64,000 nt of DNA. It comes from Sinorhizobium sp. BG8 (GTDB lineage Bacteria > Pseudomonadota > Alphaproteobacteria > Rhizobiales > Rhizobiaceae). The stretch's first letter is position 1; every line of letters begins with the position of its first letter. The translations under genes were made by a program, and so were the position numbers. The notes beneath the pieces were generated by a model. It was given only the letters and a program-made list of their open reading frames with translations. It was not told where the DNA came from and ran no database searches. Below, piece by piece: positions 55,732-64,000 of this stretch. The stretch spans positions 2,375,501-2,439,500 of the forward strand of contig NZ_CP044011.1 of the NCBI RefSeq assembly GCF_016864555.1. The letters run 5' to 3'.

Positions 55732-57080
55732 TCACCCGTGGTTCGAGTGTTTCGGTGTGATCTGGGTCTTTGCGTCTTTGGCTTTGGTCGTGTCGGGCAG
55801 TTCACCGGTCCACTCCCAGGCCTGGGTGCCGGGGGATTTTCGTACCAACCGGGATCGGCGTAATCGCCGGCAGAGATGCCCTCGCGCACCTTGACGACCG
55901 AGAACATGCCGCCCATTTCGATCGGGCCGTATGGACCCCATCCCGTCATCATCGGGACCGTGTTTTCGGGGATTTCCATCTCCATCTCGCCCATGTCGGC
56001 CATGCCGGCGGTCCCCATCGGCATGTATTCGGGGCGAAGCTTCCTGATCTTCTCGGCAACCTGCTTCTTGTCGACGCCGATGAAGGTCGGGATGTCGTGG
56101 CCCATGGCATTCATCGTGTGATGGGACTTGTGGCAATGGATCGCCCAGTCCCCGACGTATTTGGCATCGAACTCATAGGCCCGCATCGCGCCCACCGGGA
56201 TGTCGATGCTGACCTCCGGCCAACGTGCCTCCGGCCGCACCCATCCGCCATCGGTACAGGTCACCTCGAAGTCGTAGCCGTGCATGTGGATCGGGTGGTT
56301 GGTCATCGTCAAATTGCCGACCCGGACGCGTACGCGGTCGTTTTTGGATACTACGAGAGGCGTGATGTCCGGAAACACTCGGCTATTCCAACACCACATG
56401 TTGAAGTCGGTCATTTCCATGATGCGCGGCACGTAGGAGCCGGGATCAATGTCGTAGGCGTTGAGCAGGAATACGAAGTCACGGTCGACGGGCATGAACT
56501 TGGGGTCCTTGGGATGGACTACGAAGAAGCCCATCATTCCCATGGCCATCTGCACCATCTCGTCGGAATGCGGGTGGTACATGAAGGTCCCGGACTTCAC
56601 GAGGTCGAACTCGTAGACGAAGGTTTTGCCGACCGGAATATGTGGTTGGCTCAGGCCGCCGACGCCGTCCATGCCTGACGGCAGGATCATTCCGTGCCAG
56701 TGGATGGTGGTGTGCTCCGGCAGCTTGTTGGTGACGAAGATGCGCACGCGGTCGCCTTCGACCGCCTCGATCGTCGGGCCCGGCGACTGACCGTTGTAGC
56801 CCCACAAGTAGGCGGTCATGCCCTCAGCGATTTCCCGCTCAACCGGCTCGGCAACAAGGTGGAACTCCTTGACGCCGTTGTTCATGCGGTAGGGAAGCGT
56901 CCAGCCGTTGAGCGTCACGACGGGCGTGTAGTCTGGACCGGACGTCGGGCGAGCCGTGATCTGCGTCTCGGCGGTTTCCATGACTGCGGCCTCGGGCAAT
57001 CCCATGTTGGAGGTTTTCGCCCAGGCCGTGGAGGAGACCAGTGCCGCGCCCGCGCCAAGTATCTGCCTTCTGTTAAACAT
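55732..57080 (-). CDS. Tat-exported multicopper oxidase, C-terminus shifted by a 1-base deletion
   Basis: About 449 residues when repaired. The start at 57080 gives a twin-arginine signal (MFNRRQILGAGAAL). Copper motifs are complete: HWHG at 127-130, HPH at 169-171, HPIHMHG at 262-268 and HCHKSHHTM at 315-323. A Met-rich tail (MADMGEMEMEI, PMMTGWG) fits a periplasmic Cu(I) oxidase of the CopA/CueO class. As sequenced, the frame slips at the five-G run 55831-55835 and runs on to 55689. With one more base it reads NPPGTQAWEWTGELPDTT and stops at 55732. The copper sites lie before the slip. Confidence 0.9.
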
Positions 57081-57096
57081 CTTGGTGTTTCCTTTC

Positions 57097-58560
57097 TCAG
57101 TGCCCGCCGCCGCCGCTGTCGGCGGCTGCGGCAACTTCAGTCGCGCCGGACGACGCTCCAGCGCCACCGCCGTAGATCGCGGGAGCGAGGTTTGCCTCGG
57201 AGAGCCAGAAGTCGCGCTTTGCATTCACGGCGAGAAGGATCGAATTGACCTTCTCCCGACTGTCGGCGAGCAGTTCGAATGTGTTGGTGATCATCCCGTT
57301 GTAAGTGAGGAGGGACTCCTCCTCGACCTTGGTCCGCAGTGGCACCACATTGTTTCGGTAGTGGCGTGCGATGTCGTAGTTGGCGCGGTACGCCTGATAG
57401 GCGGAGCGCGCCTCGGAGCGAACATTGACGGACTTCTCGGCAAGGAGGTTTGCGGCCCGCATGTATGCCAGTTCGGACTTGCGCATTCGCGCCTTGCCGC
57501 TGTCGAAGATCGGAATGACGAATTCAAGTTCGGCGATTGCCGTTGTCTCGTGCTTCGTGTCTCCGTCTTCCCTTTCGCGCTCGGTCTCGAAACCGCCGAT
57601 TAGCTCGAGGTCGGTCACGTATCGAGTCGCTTCGGTGAGCTTGTACGACTTTGCTGTCGCATCAAGGTCGAGCTTCGCCATCTGAAGATCGACTCGGCGC
57701 TGAAGTGCCTCGGCCTCGATCATGTCGTTCTTCATCACGCCCTTCGGCAGTGAGGGGAGGCGATTGGCGACCTGGTAGTCGACGTCAGAGCCCCACAGGC
57801 CCATCAGTCGCGTTAGCTCTTCCTTGGCAAGCCTCGCATCCAGTCGAGCTTTCGCTGTTTGACCGGCGAGTTCGGCGTAGAAGACATGCTCGCGCGCCTG
57901 GCTTCCCTTAGTCATCGCACCGGTTTCACCGAGCTTCTGGGCAAGCTCGGAGGCAGCATCGGCAGCCGCCTGGGCCTGGTTCAGCTGGGCGACCGTCTCC
58001 CATGCCGCGACGGTATTGATCCAGGCGCGACGTGTGTCTGCCGCGAGCTGTAGCGTCCGCTGAGCCGCGGCGAGTTGGGCGCGTCGATAGTTGGTGTCGG
58101 CGATGTCGACGTTCCGCTGGTGGGTCGCCAGGGCGAGGATGTTGGTGGCGATCACCCCCTCGATCGAATTGAACGCCTCCAGGCCGGGGGTCCCGATTCC
58201 GTTGAAGCCGATCCCCACGGTCGGATTGAGCAGCATGGTCGACTGCCACGCGTCGGCGGCCGAATCCCCGAGATCGGCATAGGCTGCCTGCAATCCCTTG
58301 TTGTTGAGGAGGGCCACCTGTACGGCAGTCTCCACATCGATGGTCTTTTTCGCCATCAATGTCTTCACTTGGGCGGACACAGCTCGCGCCTGCTGCTGGT
58401 TCTGCACCCAGACCGTCTGTTTGCCCGTGCTTTCGGCGGTCTTCGCCGAAACGGCTGAGAACCCTGCGTCCTTGGCGGCGTACTCGTTCGTGGACGCGCA
58501 ACCAGCGAGCATCAGAGGAAATGCGGCCGCTACGGCGATCTTCAATGTCGTTTTGCTCAT
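57097..58560 (-). CDS. TolC-family outer membrane efflux lipoprotein
   Basis: 487 residues. It is a lipoprotein (PLMLAGCAS lipobox, Cys at about 21) followed by two outer membrane efflux repeats with long coiled-coil helices. Typical stretches are DVETAVQVALLNNKGLQAAYADLG and AELEFVIPIFDSGKARMRKSELAY. It should form the exit channel of a copper efflux or detoxification route. No CusB/CusA-type partners lie in the window, so it may work with a pump encoded elsewhere. The ATG overlaps the preceding lipoprotein gene (ATGA). Confidence 0.9.
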   Translation of the reverse strand: MSKTTLKIAVAAAFPLMLAGCASTNEYAAKDAGFSAVSAKTAESTGKQTVWVQNQQQARAVSAQVKTLMAKKTIDVETAVQVALLNNKGLQAAYADLGDSAADAWQSTMLLNPTVGIGFNGIGTPGLEAFNSIEGVIATNILALATHQRNVDIADTNYRRAQLAAAQRTLQLAADTRRAWINTVAAWETVAQLNQAQAAADAASELAQKLGETGAMTKGSQAREHVFYAELAGQTAKARLDARLAKEELTRLMGLWGSDVDYQVANRLPSLPKGVMKNDMIEAEALQRRVDLQMAKLDLDATAKSYKLTEATRYVTDLELIGGFETEREREDGDTKHETTAIAELEFVIPIFDSGKARMRKSELAYMRAANLLAEKSVNVRSEARSAYQAYRANYDIARHYRNNVVPLRTKVEEESLLTYNGMITNTFELLADSREKVNSILLAVNAKRDFWLSEANLAPAIYGGGAGASSGATEVAAAADSGGGGH

Positions 58561-58784
58561 GACGCGTCTCCTTCGGGAGACTGCGCGTCGTTTTGCTGAC
58601 GCCAGGGTTTGGGATCAACCGGTACGCGATGGGTGTAGCCAGCGAACGGGCTTGTGTAGCCTGTCGGGCGACCGGATAGCTGCGCGGACTCGGATTGCTG
58701 CGAGGCGACAACATCGGGAGGCAAGGTGGTAGCGCATCCGCTCGCGGCGAGCGGCAATGCGACCACGAAATAAAATGGTCTCAT
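58557..58784 (-). CDS. Small lipoprotein at the head of the copper operon
   Basis: 75 residues with a lipoprotein signal (LPLAASGCATTLP). The mature part is Pro/Gln/Ser-rich with FAGYTHRVPVDPKPWRQQN. Its TGA overlaps the ATG of the TolC-family gene, so the two are translationally coupled. Short lipoproteins of this type commonly precede the TolC-like gene in rhizobial copper operons, as far as I recall. Function unknown. Confidence 0.78.
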   Translation of the reverse strand: MRPFYFVVALPLAASGCATTLPPDVVASQQSESAQLSGRPTGYTSPFAGYTHRVPVDPKPWRQQNDAQSPEGDAS

Positions 58785-58872
58785 GGTAAAATCCGAATAG
58801 GAAATGGCATCGGCGGCTGCAGCGTAGTCACGCTCGCAATCGCACGCTCAGACCCGCTGGAGCGGGACAGAC

Positions 58873-59253
58873 CTACTCAGAGATTGGGGGGCGCTGAAGC
58901 GGAGAAACTCCGCTCTGAATATGTGCGTCGTCGACGAATTCATGGAGGACAGCCAGGCGCGGGCCGCCGATTATATCCGTCTCAACGACGATCGCTAGGC
59001 TGACGCAGAACGCGTTGCAGCACTCCTGTTTGGAGAGCTCTTGATCGTCATCCGGATTGGAGTGGTGGTCCCCGTGTTCCTGGTGGACGTCGGACGTCGC
59101 GTGGTGACCGTCGGTCTGATCCGGCGCGACGGCAGACCAGCTTCCATGCATGGCAGCGGAAGCCGAAGGCAACGAGTATCCCGCCAGTGACGCAATGATC
59201 ACCAAGCGAAGCAGAACCAGCATTTTCGACAATGTGATTCGAAACATACCCAT
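58873..59253 (-). CDS. His-rich exported protein, probable copper-binding
   Basis: 126 residues (or 116 from the ATG at 59223). N-terminal hydrophobic signal (LVLLRLVIIASLAGYSLPSA), then a histidine-rich stretch (GHHATSDVHQEHGDHHSN) and a cysteine cluster (ECCNAFCVS) before a hydrophobic segment. The layout resembles CopL or DUF2946-type copper proteins; homology is not established. It is the first gene after the CueR-type promoter and 88 bases upstream of the lipoprotein-TolC-oxidase operon. Confidence 0.65.
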   Translation of the reverse strand: MGMFRITLSKMLVLLRLVIIASLAGYSLPSASAAMHGSWSAVAPDQTDGHHATSDVHQEHGDHHSNPDDDQELSKQECCNAFCVSLAIVVETDIIGGPRLAVLHEFVDDAHIQSGVSPLQRPPISE

Positions 59254-59370
59254 GCCTGAGGACTACCATCGCCCTAATACTTGTCAATTGTCAGCTCCAC
59301 ACAACATCGCATTCCATCGACAGTGTGGCAGTTCGCGGAGTTTGATCACGTCGCTGTGGAAAGCATCGAA

Positions 59371-59401
59371 TCTCTACACCTTGCCACAATGGCAAGGTCA
59401 A
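59371..59401 (-). promoter_or_regulatory. CueR/HmrR-type operator-promoter with 19 bp spacer
   Basis: A perfect dyad ACCTTGCC (59378-59385), ACAAT, GGCAAGGT (59391-59398). Read on the minus strand, TTGACC (59401-59396) and TAGAGA (59376-59371) are separated by 19 bases. This is the over-long spacing of MerR-family promoters, with the dyad filling it, as at copA and actP promoters controlled by CueR/HmrR. It points toward the His-rich gene and the copper operon. No MerR-family gene is in the window, so the regulator must be encoded elsewhere. Confidence 0.8.
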
Positions 59402-59485
59402 CACCGTGGGCACAGGATTGTTGTTCGTCCAGCTTTCATCTACCAGCGGCTCTCGGCAACCACCTTATTGTATCGGCAAAGCGAG

Positions 59486-59938
59486 ATGCTGGAATGGAGT
59501 GCGTACCTGGGGCTCTTTCTCGCGGCGTTCGGAGCCGCGACGATTCTGCCCTTTCAGTCCGAGCCTGTTTTGGTGGGTCTTTTGCTCGCCGGCGAGTTTT
59601 CACCTGTCCGACTGATCCTTGTTGCCAGCGTCGGCAACGTCTTGGGTGCTGCAGTTAACTGGGGCTTGGGACGCTGCATCGAGCGATACCGAGACAAGTC
59701 TTGGTTTCCCGTCAAGGAGGCCCAGCTGCAAAGAGCGGAAGGCTGGTACCGAAGGTTTGGGCGCTGGTCACTTCTGCTGTCATGGATGCCCCTGTTCGGA
59801 GACGCGTTGACCGTTCTTTCAGGCGTTTTGCGCGAACCGTTCTGGTCGTTTCTCATCTTGGTGAGCATAGCGAAAGCAGGTCGCTACCTGATTCTCGCCT
59901 TTGGTATGCTCGGAACACAATCCGTGTTTGGGTTTTGA
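59486..59938 (+). CDS. YqaA/DedA-like membrane protein
   Basis: 150 residues with four or five hydrophobic segments. SNARE-associated/VTT-type features: AATILPFQSEPVLVGLLLAG, ASVGNVLGAAVNWGLGR, RFGRWSLLLSWMPLFGDALT and VSIAKAGRYLIL. This is the short YqaA form of the DedA superfamily. It starts 85 bases from the CueR-type promoter but in the opposite direction; a role in copper tolerance is only contextual. The frame is open upstream to 59150 without homology. Confidence 0.85.
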   Translation: MLEWSAYLGLFLAAFGAATILPFQSEPVLVGLLLAGEFSPVRLILVASVGNVLGAAVNWGLGRCIERYRDKSWFPVKEAQLQRAEGWYRRFGRWSLLLSWMPLFGDALTVLSGVLREPFWSFLILVSIAKAGRYLILAFGMLGTQSVFGF

Positions 59939-60212
59939 AGCCTCGGCGCAGTTTAGGCGCTTTGCGCGCGGCGTACTCAATCACATCTTTCATCTCTCAG
60001 GAGTGGATCGAGACATACGGCTGCCTACGACCACTATTTTTTTAAGCTAGCGATGACCGCTGTTGGGTCCATAACGGACATAGATGGTCCGGTCACTGGA
60101 GGACGGCTTCGCGCCCCCTTATGTCAGCCGTTGAGACCAACTTGGCCGCTGCCCGAAAGCAGACATCGCTAGCGACAGGGGCGGGACGGGTTGATTGCGC
60201 CCATTGCGGTCA

Positions 60213-61142
60213 TCAGCCCAGTGTTCCTGCAAATCGCTCTGGCCACTTCTCGCGTTGAAAGATGTCGCCTATGAAATCAATAAACACTCGGGTTTTGGTG
60301 GGCAGCAAGGTCCGGTTCGCATAGTAAATCGAAATAGGACCAGCGTCCGCGTACCACGCGGGTATCAGCCGGATAAGCTCACCATTCTCCAAGTAAGGCA
60401 ATGCGTCCGATTTCGCGATCAAGGCGACGCCAAGCCCCAGAACAGCAGCCGATCGCATCGCTGCTGGGTCGTTCACCACGATCCTTTCCTTCAGCGCCGC
60501 CGACTGCTCTTCACCTGCGACGTTTCGCATCTGCCATTGTCGAATTCGACCTGTCCGCAATGAACGCATGACGATCCCATCTAGCTCAGTCAGGCCAGAT
60601 GGGTCGTGAGGCGGAACGCGGTCCTGCATGTATGACGGCGAGGCAACCGCGATGATGTGGGCCGAGGCAAGGGTTTTCGCGATGATGCCCGGTGTCAACT
60701 CGAAACCGCCGCCGATTGCCGCATCGTACCCCTCAGCGATCAGGTCCACCTGACGGTTTTCAAACATCCATTCGGGCCTGATAAGCGGGTATCGACGCAT
60801 GAATTCGGGCAACGTCGGAAGAATGTATTCAACTCCAAATGTGGGACTCATGCTGAGTTTCAGTACACCTGCCGGTTCGGTCTGTTCGTTAGATGCCTCG
60901 GCAATCGCACCTTGAAGGCTCTCCAGGTGATCACGGACCGAATGGAGGAAGCGCTCGCCCGCCTCTGTAAGTGCCAAACTCCGTGTGCTGCGCTGGAAGA
61001 GCCGAAGCTTCAGGTTGGATTCCAGAGCGGCGACGTTCCTGCTGACCGCTGCTGGCGTCAATCCCAGCCTGCGGGCTGCGGACGAGAAGCTGCCAAGCTC
61101 CGCGCTGCGAACGAAGGACTCCAGATTTGCCAGTGTTTCCAT
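60213..61142 (-). CDS. LysR-family transcriptional regulator
   Basis: 309 residues. N-terminal winged helix (ANLESFVRSAELGSFSSAAR ... LTPAAVSRNVAALESNLKLR) and a LysR substrate-binding domain (GVLKLSMSPTFGVEYILP). This is the CrgA/DsdC-like group common beside short-chain dehydrogenases. It is divergent from the SDR gene and most likely regulates it. The 274 bases between it and the YqaA gene hold nothing recognisable. Confidence 0.92.
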   Translation of the reverse strand: METLANLESFVRSAELGSFSSAARRLGLTPAAVSRNVAALESNLKLRLFQRSTRSLALTEAGERFLHSVRDHLESLQGAIAEASNEQTEPAGVLKLSMSPTFGVEYILPTLPEFMRRYPLIRPEWMFENRQVDLIAEGYDAAIGGGFELTPGIIAKTLASAHIIAVASPSYMQDRVPPHDPSGLTELDGIVMRSLRTGRIRQWQMRNVAGEEQSAALKERIVVNDPAAMRSAAVLGLGVALIAKSDALPYLENGELIRLIPAWYADAGPISIYYANRTLLPTKTRVFIDFIGDIFQREKWPERFAGTLG

Positions 61143-61253
61143 GAAGCATCTTTCAATGATTGCTTGAAATTAATAACAGTCAATTGTCTCTAATAATAGG
61201 GGAATAAGAGGGCGATATTCACTCCATCGAAACCAAGCAATGGAGTGATCGCA
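61143..61253. promoter_or_regulatory. Divergent promoter region with possible LysR box
   Basis: The 111-base gap between the LysR and SDR genes is AT-rich. It contains TTGA-N12-TCAA (61164-61183), which fits the loose T-N11-A LysR binding pattern, and a TAATAAT that could be a -10 for the SDR. Tentative. Confidence 0.35.
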
Positions 61254-62006
61254 ATGACCAACATCTCTTTGAAACTCTCCGGCAAGACCGCTCTCGTCAC
61301 GGGCGGTTCCCGTTCTATCGGCGCAGCCATCGCAAAGCGCCTCGCGGCAGATGGAGCCGCAGTCGCCATTACCTACAGCGCCTCGCCGGAAAAGGCTGCC
61401 GCAGTCGTGAAGGAAATCGAAGACGCAGGCGGTCGTGCCATCGCCATCCAGGCCGACTCTGGGAAACCTGAATCCGTACGGGCTGCGGTTGCCAAGACGG
61501 AGGAAACGTTCGGCTCCCTCGACATCCTTGTCAACAATGCGGGAATCGCGCTCGGCGGCCCGATCGAGGACATCAAGTTCGAAGATTACGAGCGCATGAT
61601 CGCGGTCAATGTGACCGGTGTGTTCGTCGGCACGCAGGAAGCCGCACGTCGTATGAAGTCGGGTGGGCGCATCATCCATATTGGTTCGTCCATGGTCCGG
61701 TACGCAGCCTTTCCGACAGCCTCTCTCTACACGCTGACGAAGGGAGCCGTCGCCGGCTTCAACCGCAGCCTCGTGAGAGACCTCGGCCCCAAGGGCATCA
61801 CCGTGAACACCGTGCACCCCGGCCCGACCGACACCGACATGAACCCGGATGGAGGTCCCGTCTCGAAGATCGTCGGCCCCGGCATGGCGATTGGCCGCTA
61901 CGGCAAGGACTACGAGGTCGCCAGTGTCGTGGCTTATCTCGCCAGCCCAGAGGCTGCCTTCGTAACCGGCGCTGACATCGTCGCCGATGGCGGCTTCACC
62001 GCCTGA
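61254..62006 (+). CDS. Short-chain dehydrogenase/reductase
   Basis: 250 residues from the ATG at 61254 (MTNISLKLSGKTALVTGG); a GTG at 61245 is also in frame. NAD(P) loop: TGGSRSIGAAIA; NNAG motif: LVNNAGIALGG; catalytic Ser (HIGSSMVRYA) and YxxxK (LYTLTKGAVAG); C-terminal ADIVADGGF. Substrate unknown; close to 3-oxoacyl-ACP reductase-like SDRs. The next reductase follows 26 bases later. Confidence 0.93.
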   Translation: MTNISLKLSGKTALVTGGSRSIGAAIAKRLAADGAAVAITYSASPEKAAAVVKEIEDAGGRAIAIQADSGKPESVRAAVAKTEETFGSLDILVNNAGIALGGPIEDIKFEDYERMIAVNVTGVFVGTQEAARRMKSGGRIIHIGSSMVRYAAFPTASLYTLTKGAVAGFNRSLVRDLGPKGITVNTVHPGPTDTDMNPDGGPVSKIVGPGMAIGRYGKDYEVASVVAYLASPEAAFVTGADIVADGGFTA

Positions 62007-62032
62007 TCAGCAACCCAACCTGGAGACTTCCA

Positions 62033-62629
62033 ATGTCTATCGGTATCATTGGAGCCGGCGAGATCGGCTCCGCATTCGCCCGCGCGCTTGCCCGGAACAG
62101 TATCGCCGCAACGATCTCCAACAGCCGTGGTCCCGACACATTGCGGGACTTCGCACAAGAACTGACGCCACACATCACGGCAGGCACTATCGAGGAAGCG
62201 GCCAAGGCCGATCTCGTGCTGGTCGCCGTGCCGTGGTCGAAGTTGCCAAAGGCATTGGCGGGTCTTTCTGATTGGGCCGGGCGCATCGTCATCGACGCCA
62301 ACAACCCGATCGAGCGTCCTCTCTTCCAGCCAGCGGAACTCAATGGGCGATTGTCGACAGAAGTCTTCGCCGACCTGGTGCCAGGCGCTCGCGTCGTAAA
62401 GGCGTTCAACCATCTTCCTCCGCATCTGCTCTCTGGCGATCCGCGTGCCGAGGGTGGAAGCCGTGTCCTCTTTTACTCGGGAGATGACGCGAGGTCGAAG
62501 GCCGAAGTTGGTGCGCTGATCGCCAAATTGGGCTTCGCTGGGGTCGATCTCGGTCCGGTCTCGGTCGGTGGAAAGCTCGTGCAGTTCCCCGGTGGTCCAC
62601 TCCCCGCACTCAACCTTGTGAAGTTCTGA
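62033..62629 (+). CDS. NADP-binding reductase (NPD/F420-dependent oxidoreductase-like)
   Basis: 198 residues. N-terminal Rossmann loop (SIGIIGAGEIGSAFARALA), VAVPWSKLPKAL, VIDANNPIERP, and the KAFNHLPP segment typical of the NADPH-dependent F420 reductase family, which in non-F420 bacteria act on other substrates. It is cotranscribed with the SDR; a terminator follows. Confidence 0.87.
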   Translation: MSIGIIGAGEIGSAFARALARNSIAATISNSRGPDTLRDFAQELTPHITAGTIEEAAKADLVLVAVPWSKLPKALAGLSDWAGRIVIDANNPIERPLFQPAELNGRLSTEVFADLVPGARVVKAFNHLPPHLLSGDPRAEGGSRVLFYSGDDARSKAEVGALIAKLGFAGVDLGPVSVGGKLVQFPGGPLPALNLVKF

Positions 62630-62640
62630 TGAAGAGATTT

Positions 62641-62666
62641 GTCGGGAGCGAACCCTTGCTCCCGAC
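62641..62666 (+). terminator. Rho-independent terminator after the SDR/reductase operon
   Basis: GTCGGGAGC (62641-62649) pairs with GCTCCCGAC (62658-62666), followed by TGTCCCTTCTCCTTTG, 12 bases after the stop. The rest of the 62630-62978 gap shows no supported gene. Confidence 0.65.
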
Positions 62667-62978
62667 TGTCCCTTCTCCTTTGTCCGCATCGGGCCAATTT
62701 CCAGACCTCGGCGGCAAGAGCTCTGATGTCCGCCTTTCGTGTTGAGTGTGGCAGCGGACGGTGTGGTATCGGCCCCTTTGCGCCTTTATAGTGGTCATCG
62801 AGCCATCGGTCGCTGTTGCTGCAAAGCGGACATGACGCAGCAGCCACGTGGGGCGACGTTGCGCCAACCATCGTTCTGGCTCGCGTTTCAATCATTGCAC
62901 AAGTAGGCATTCCGATGATCTGAGGCGATGCGAAGTTCGTCTCGACCGCACCTGATCGTAATTGCGAAGAGCTCGCGT

Positions 62979-64000
62979 CTAGCGTTGTGCGCTCGATACA
63001 CGCACCAATCTTCCGACCTCTTCATCGGTCAGAAAATAAATCCCTCCCCCTGGACCAACCCTAACGTCGCGAATGCGCGCGCCAATATCAAAGACGAGGA
63101 CCTCTTGCTGACCCGTGGGCTTGCCATCGGACATCTCTATCTTGCGGATACTTCGCCCTCGTAGGGTCGACACGAGGATATCGCCTTCCCAATCTGGAAA
63201 TTCAGCACCGGCATAAATGGCCATTCCAGATGGAGCAACCGACGGAGTCCATTGGAACAGCGGGGATTCTATCCCCGGCAACTCGGCAAAGGGCGTGATC
63301 CGAGCAAAACTGTAATCGATCCCGTGGGTTGTGATCGGCCATCCATAGTTTCGTCCGGGAAGCATAAGGTTAATCTCGTCTCCGCCACGCGCACCGTGTT
63401 CGTTCGAATATAGACGCCCACTTCGTGGATCGACCGCCACGCCCTGCGGGTGGCGGTGTCCGATGGTGTAGAGCCCGAGCGCGGCGTCTTGCTTTTCCAC
63501 GAAGGGATTATCTGCCGGCACGCTGCCATCCCGGTTCAAGCGAACGCTTTTGCCACGATGGTTGGAGATGTCCTGAGCGGCCTCGCGCCGGGCGAAGCCA
63601 TCGCCGAGCGTGAACACTAGCGTCCGATCCTCAAGGAAGGCGATGCGTCCTCCCGAGACCGATGCACCTTGCTCGCCCGGGTCTGCGGTGAAGATGACCG
63701 CCGCTCCCTCGACACCTTTCTGCGTTAGTCGCCCTTTGACGAGGCTGGCTGTATCACCTCCCGCGAGCGCGTGGGAGAAGGACAGGTAGATACTCTGATT
63801 GACCATGAACTCAGGATCGACAGCGACGTCAAGCAGACGTGCCCCTAGAACATCAAAGTCCGAGACCGGCGCGATCGGGACAGCGCTTTCCTCGACCCTG
63901 CCGTCGCTTGCAGCCATCCGCAGGTTGCCGCCTCGCTCGGTGATCAACATTCGACCGTCAGGCAGGAACGCGAGAGACCACGGAAAGGGCAAGCCCGAAG
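62979..64000 (-). CDS. PQQ-dependent aldose sugar dehydrogenase-like protein (window-truncated)
   Basis: At least 340 residues; the frame is still open at the window end and the N-terminus, where a signal peptide is expected, lies outside. The soluble glucose dehydrogenase beta-propeller pattern is clear: PWSLAFLPDGRMLITER, FTLGDGFARREAAQ, GHRHPQGVAVDPRSGRLYSN, EHGARGGDEINLM and the NYGWP motif. The final blade reads RVGPGGGIYFLTDE. It is normally periplasmic, oxidising sugars with PQQ. No PQQ synthesis genes are in view. Confidence 0.88.
   Translation of the reverse strand, partial: SGLPFPWSLAFLPDGRMLITERGGNLRMAASDGRVEESAVPIAPVSDFDVLGARLLDVAVDPEFMVNQSIYLSFSHALAGGDTASLVKGRLTQKGVEGAAVIFTADPGEQGASVSGGRIAFLEDRTLVFTLGDGFARREAAQDISNHRGKSVRLNRDGSVPADNPFVEKQDAALGLYTIGHRHPQGVAVDPRSGRLYSNEHGARGGDEINLMLPGRNYGWPITTHGIDYSFARITPFAELPGIESPLFQWTPSVAPSGMAIYAGAEFPDWEGDILVSTLRGRSIRKIEMSDGKPTGQQEVLVFDIGARIRDVRVGPGGGIYFLTDEEVGRLVRVSSAQR

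Overview
The window is a 64 kb stretch of high-GC chromosome from an alphaproteobacterium. The best fit is a member of the Rhizobiaceae (Ensifer/Sinorhizobium/Rhizobium/Shinella type). Supporting signs are the pair divK-pleD, the run rpmG / MFS / Nudix / DUF983 / rnr / topA / dprA / plsY / pyrC-like / pyrB, the gatCAB genes interleaved with acetyltransferases, the long RNase E with an acidic insertion in its S1 domain, and DUF3572, DUF2155 and NDUFA12-like proteins. Species cannot be fixed from the sequence alone.

Region 1-47.5 kb is conserved housekeeping backbone. It holds the end of dnaE, an L,D-transpeptidase and dinB; a HAD-like protein with DUF3572 facing divK-pleD; and a structured RNA candidate before rpmG. 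Next come a minus-strand block (rpmG, MFS, Nudix, DUF983, rnr, topA), then dprA-plsY-pyrC'-pyrB, an AidB-like acyl-CoA dehydrogenase, ruvX and a metallo-beta-lactamase-fold hydrolase. The gatC/gatA/gatB cluster with four GNAT enzymes and a YjhX-like protein follows. It is followed by NDUFA12, aat, accC-accB-aroQ, a DsbA-like protein, an aminotransferase, rne, amiC, mrcA, prfB (with its programmed frameshift) and nadK.

Region 48.4-53 kb is accessory and locally AT-richer. A regulator with two tandem helix-turn-helix domains faces an operator-like region with repeated ATGAGTC elements. The operon beyond it encodes a small hypothetical protein, a calcineurin-type metallophosphoesterase, a soluble FtsH-like AAA+ zinc protease with an unknown N-terminal domain, and a small charged protein. 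The genes overlap or abut. This is the best candidate for an undescribed system, though its function is not known.

Region 53.2-59.9 kb is a copper-handling block: His-rich exported protein, lipoprotein, TolC-family outer membrane factor, Tat-exported multicopper oxidase, cupredoxin and CusF-like protein, followed by a membrane class III cyclase. Upstream lies a near-ideal CueR/HmrR-type operator-promoter with a 19 bp spacer on the minus strand. Region 60-64 kb holds a LysR regulator divergent from an SDR and an NADP-binding reductase, then a partial PQQ-type sugar dehydrogenase.

Sequence quality: pleD, dprA, nadK and the multicopper oxidase each carry an apparent one-base deletion inside a G/C run, and a small gene near 21.9 kb may as well. 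The shared pattern suggests homopolymer undercalls more than genuine gene decay. The prfB frameshift is different and is the known programmed one.
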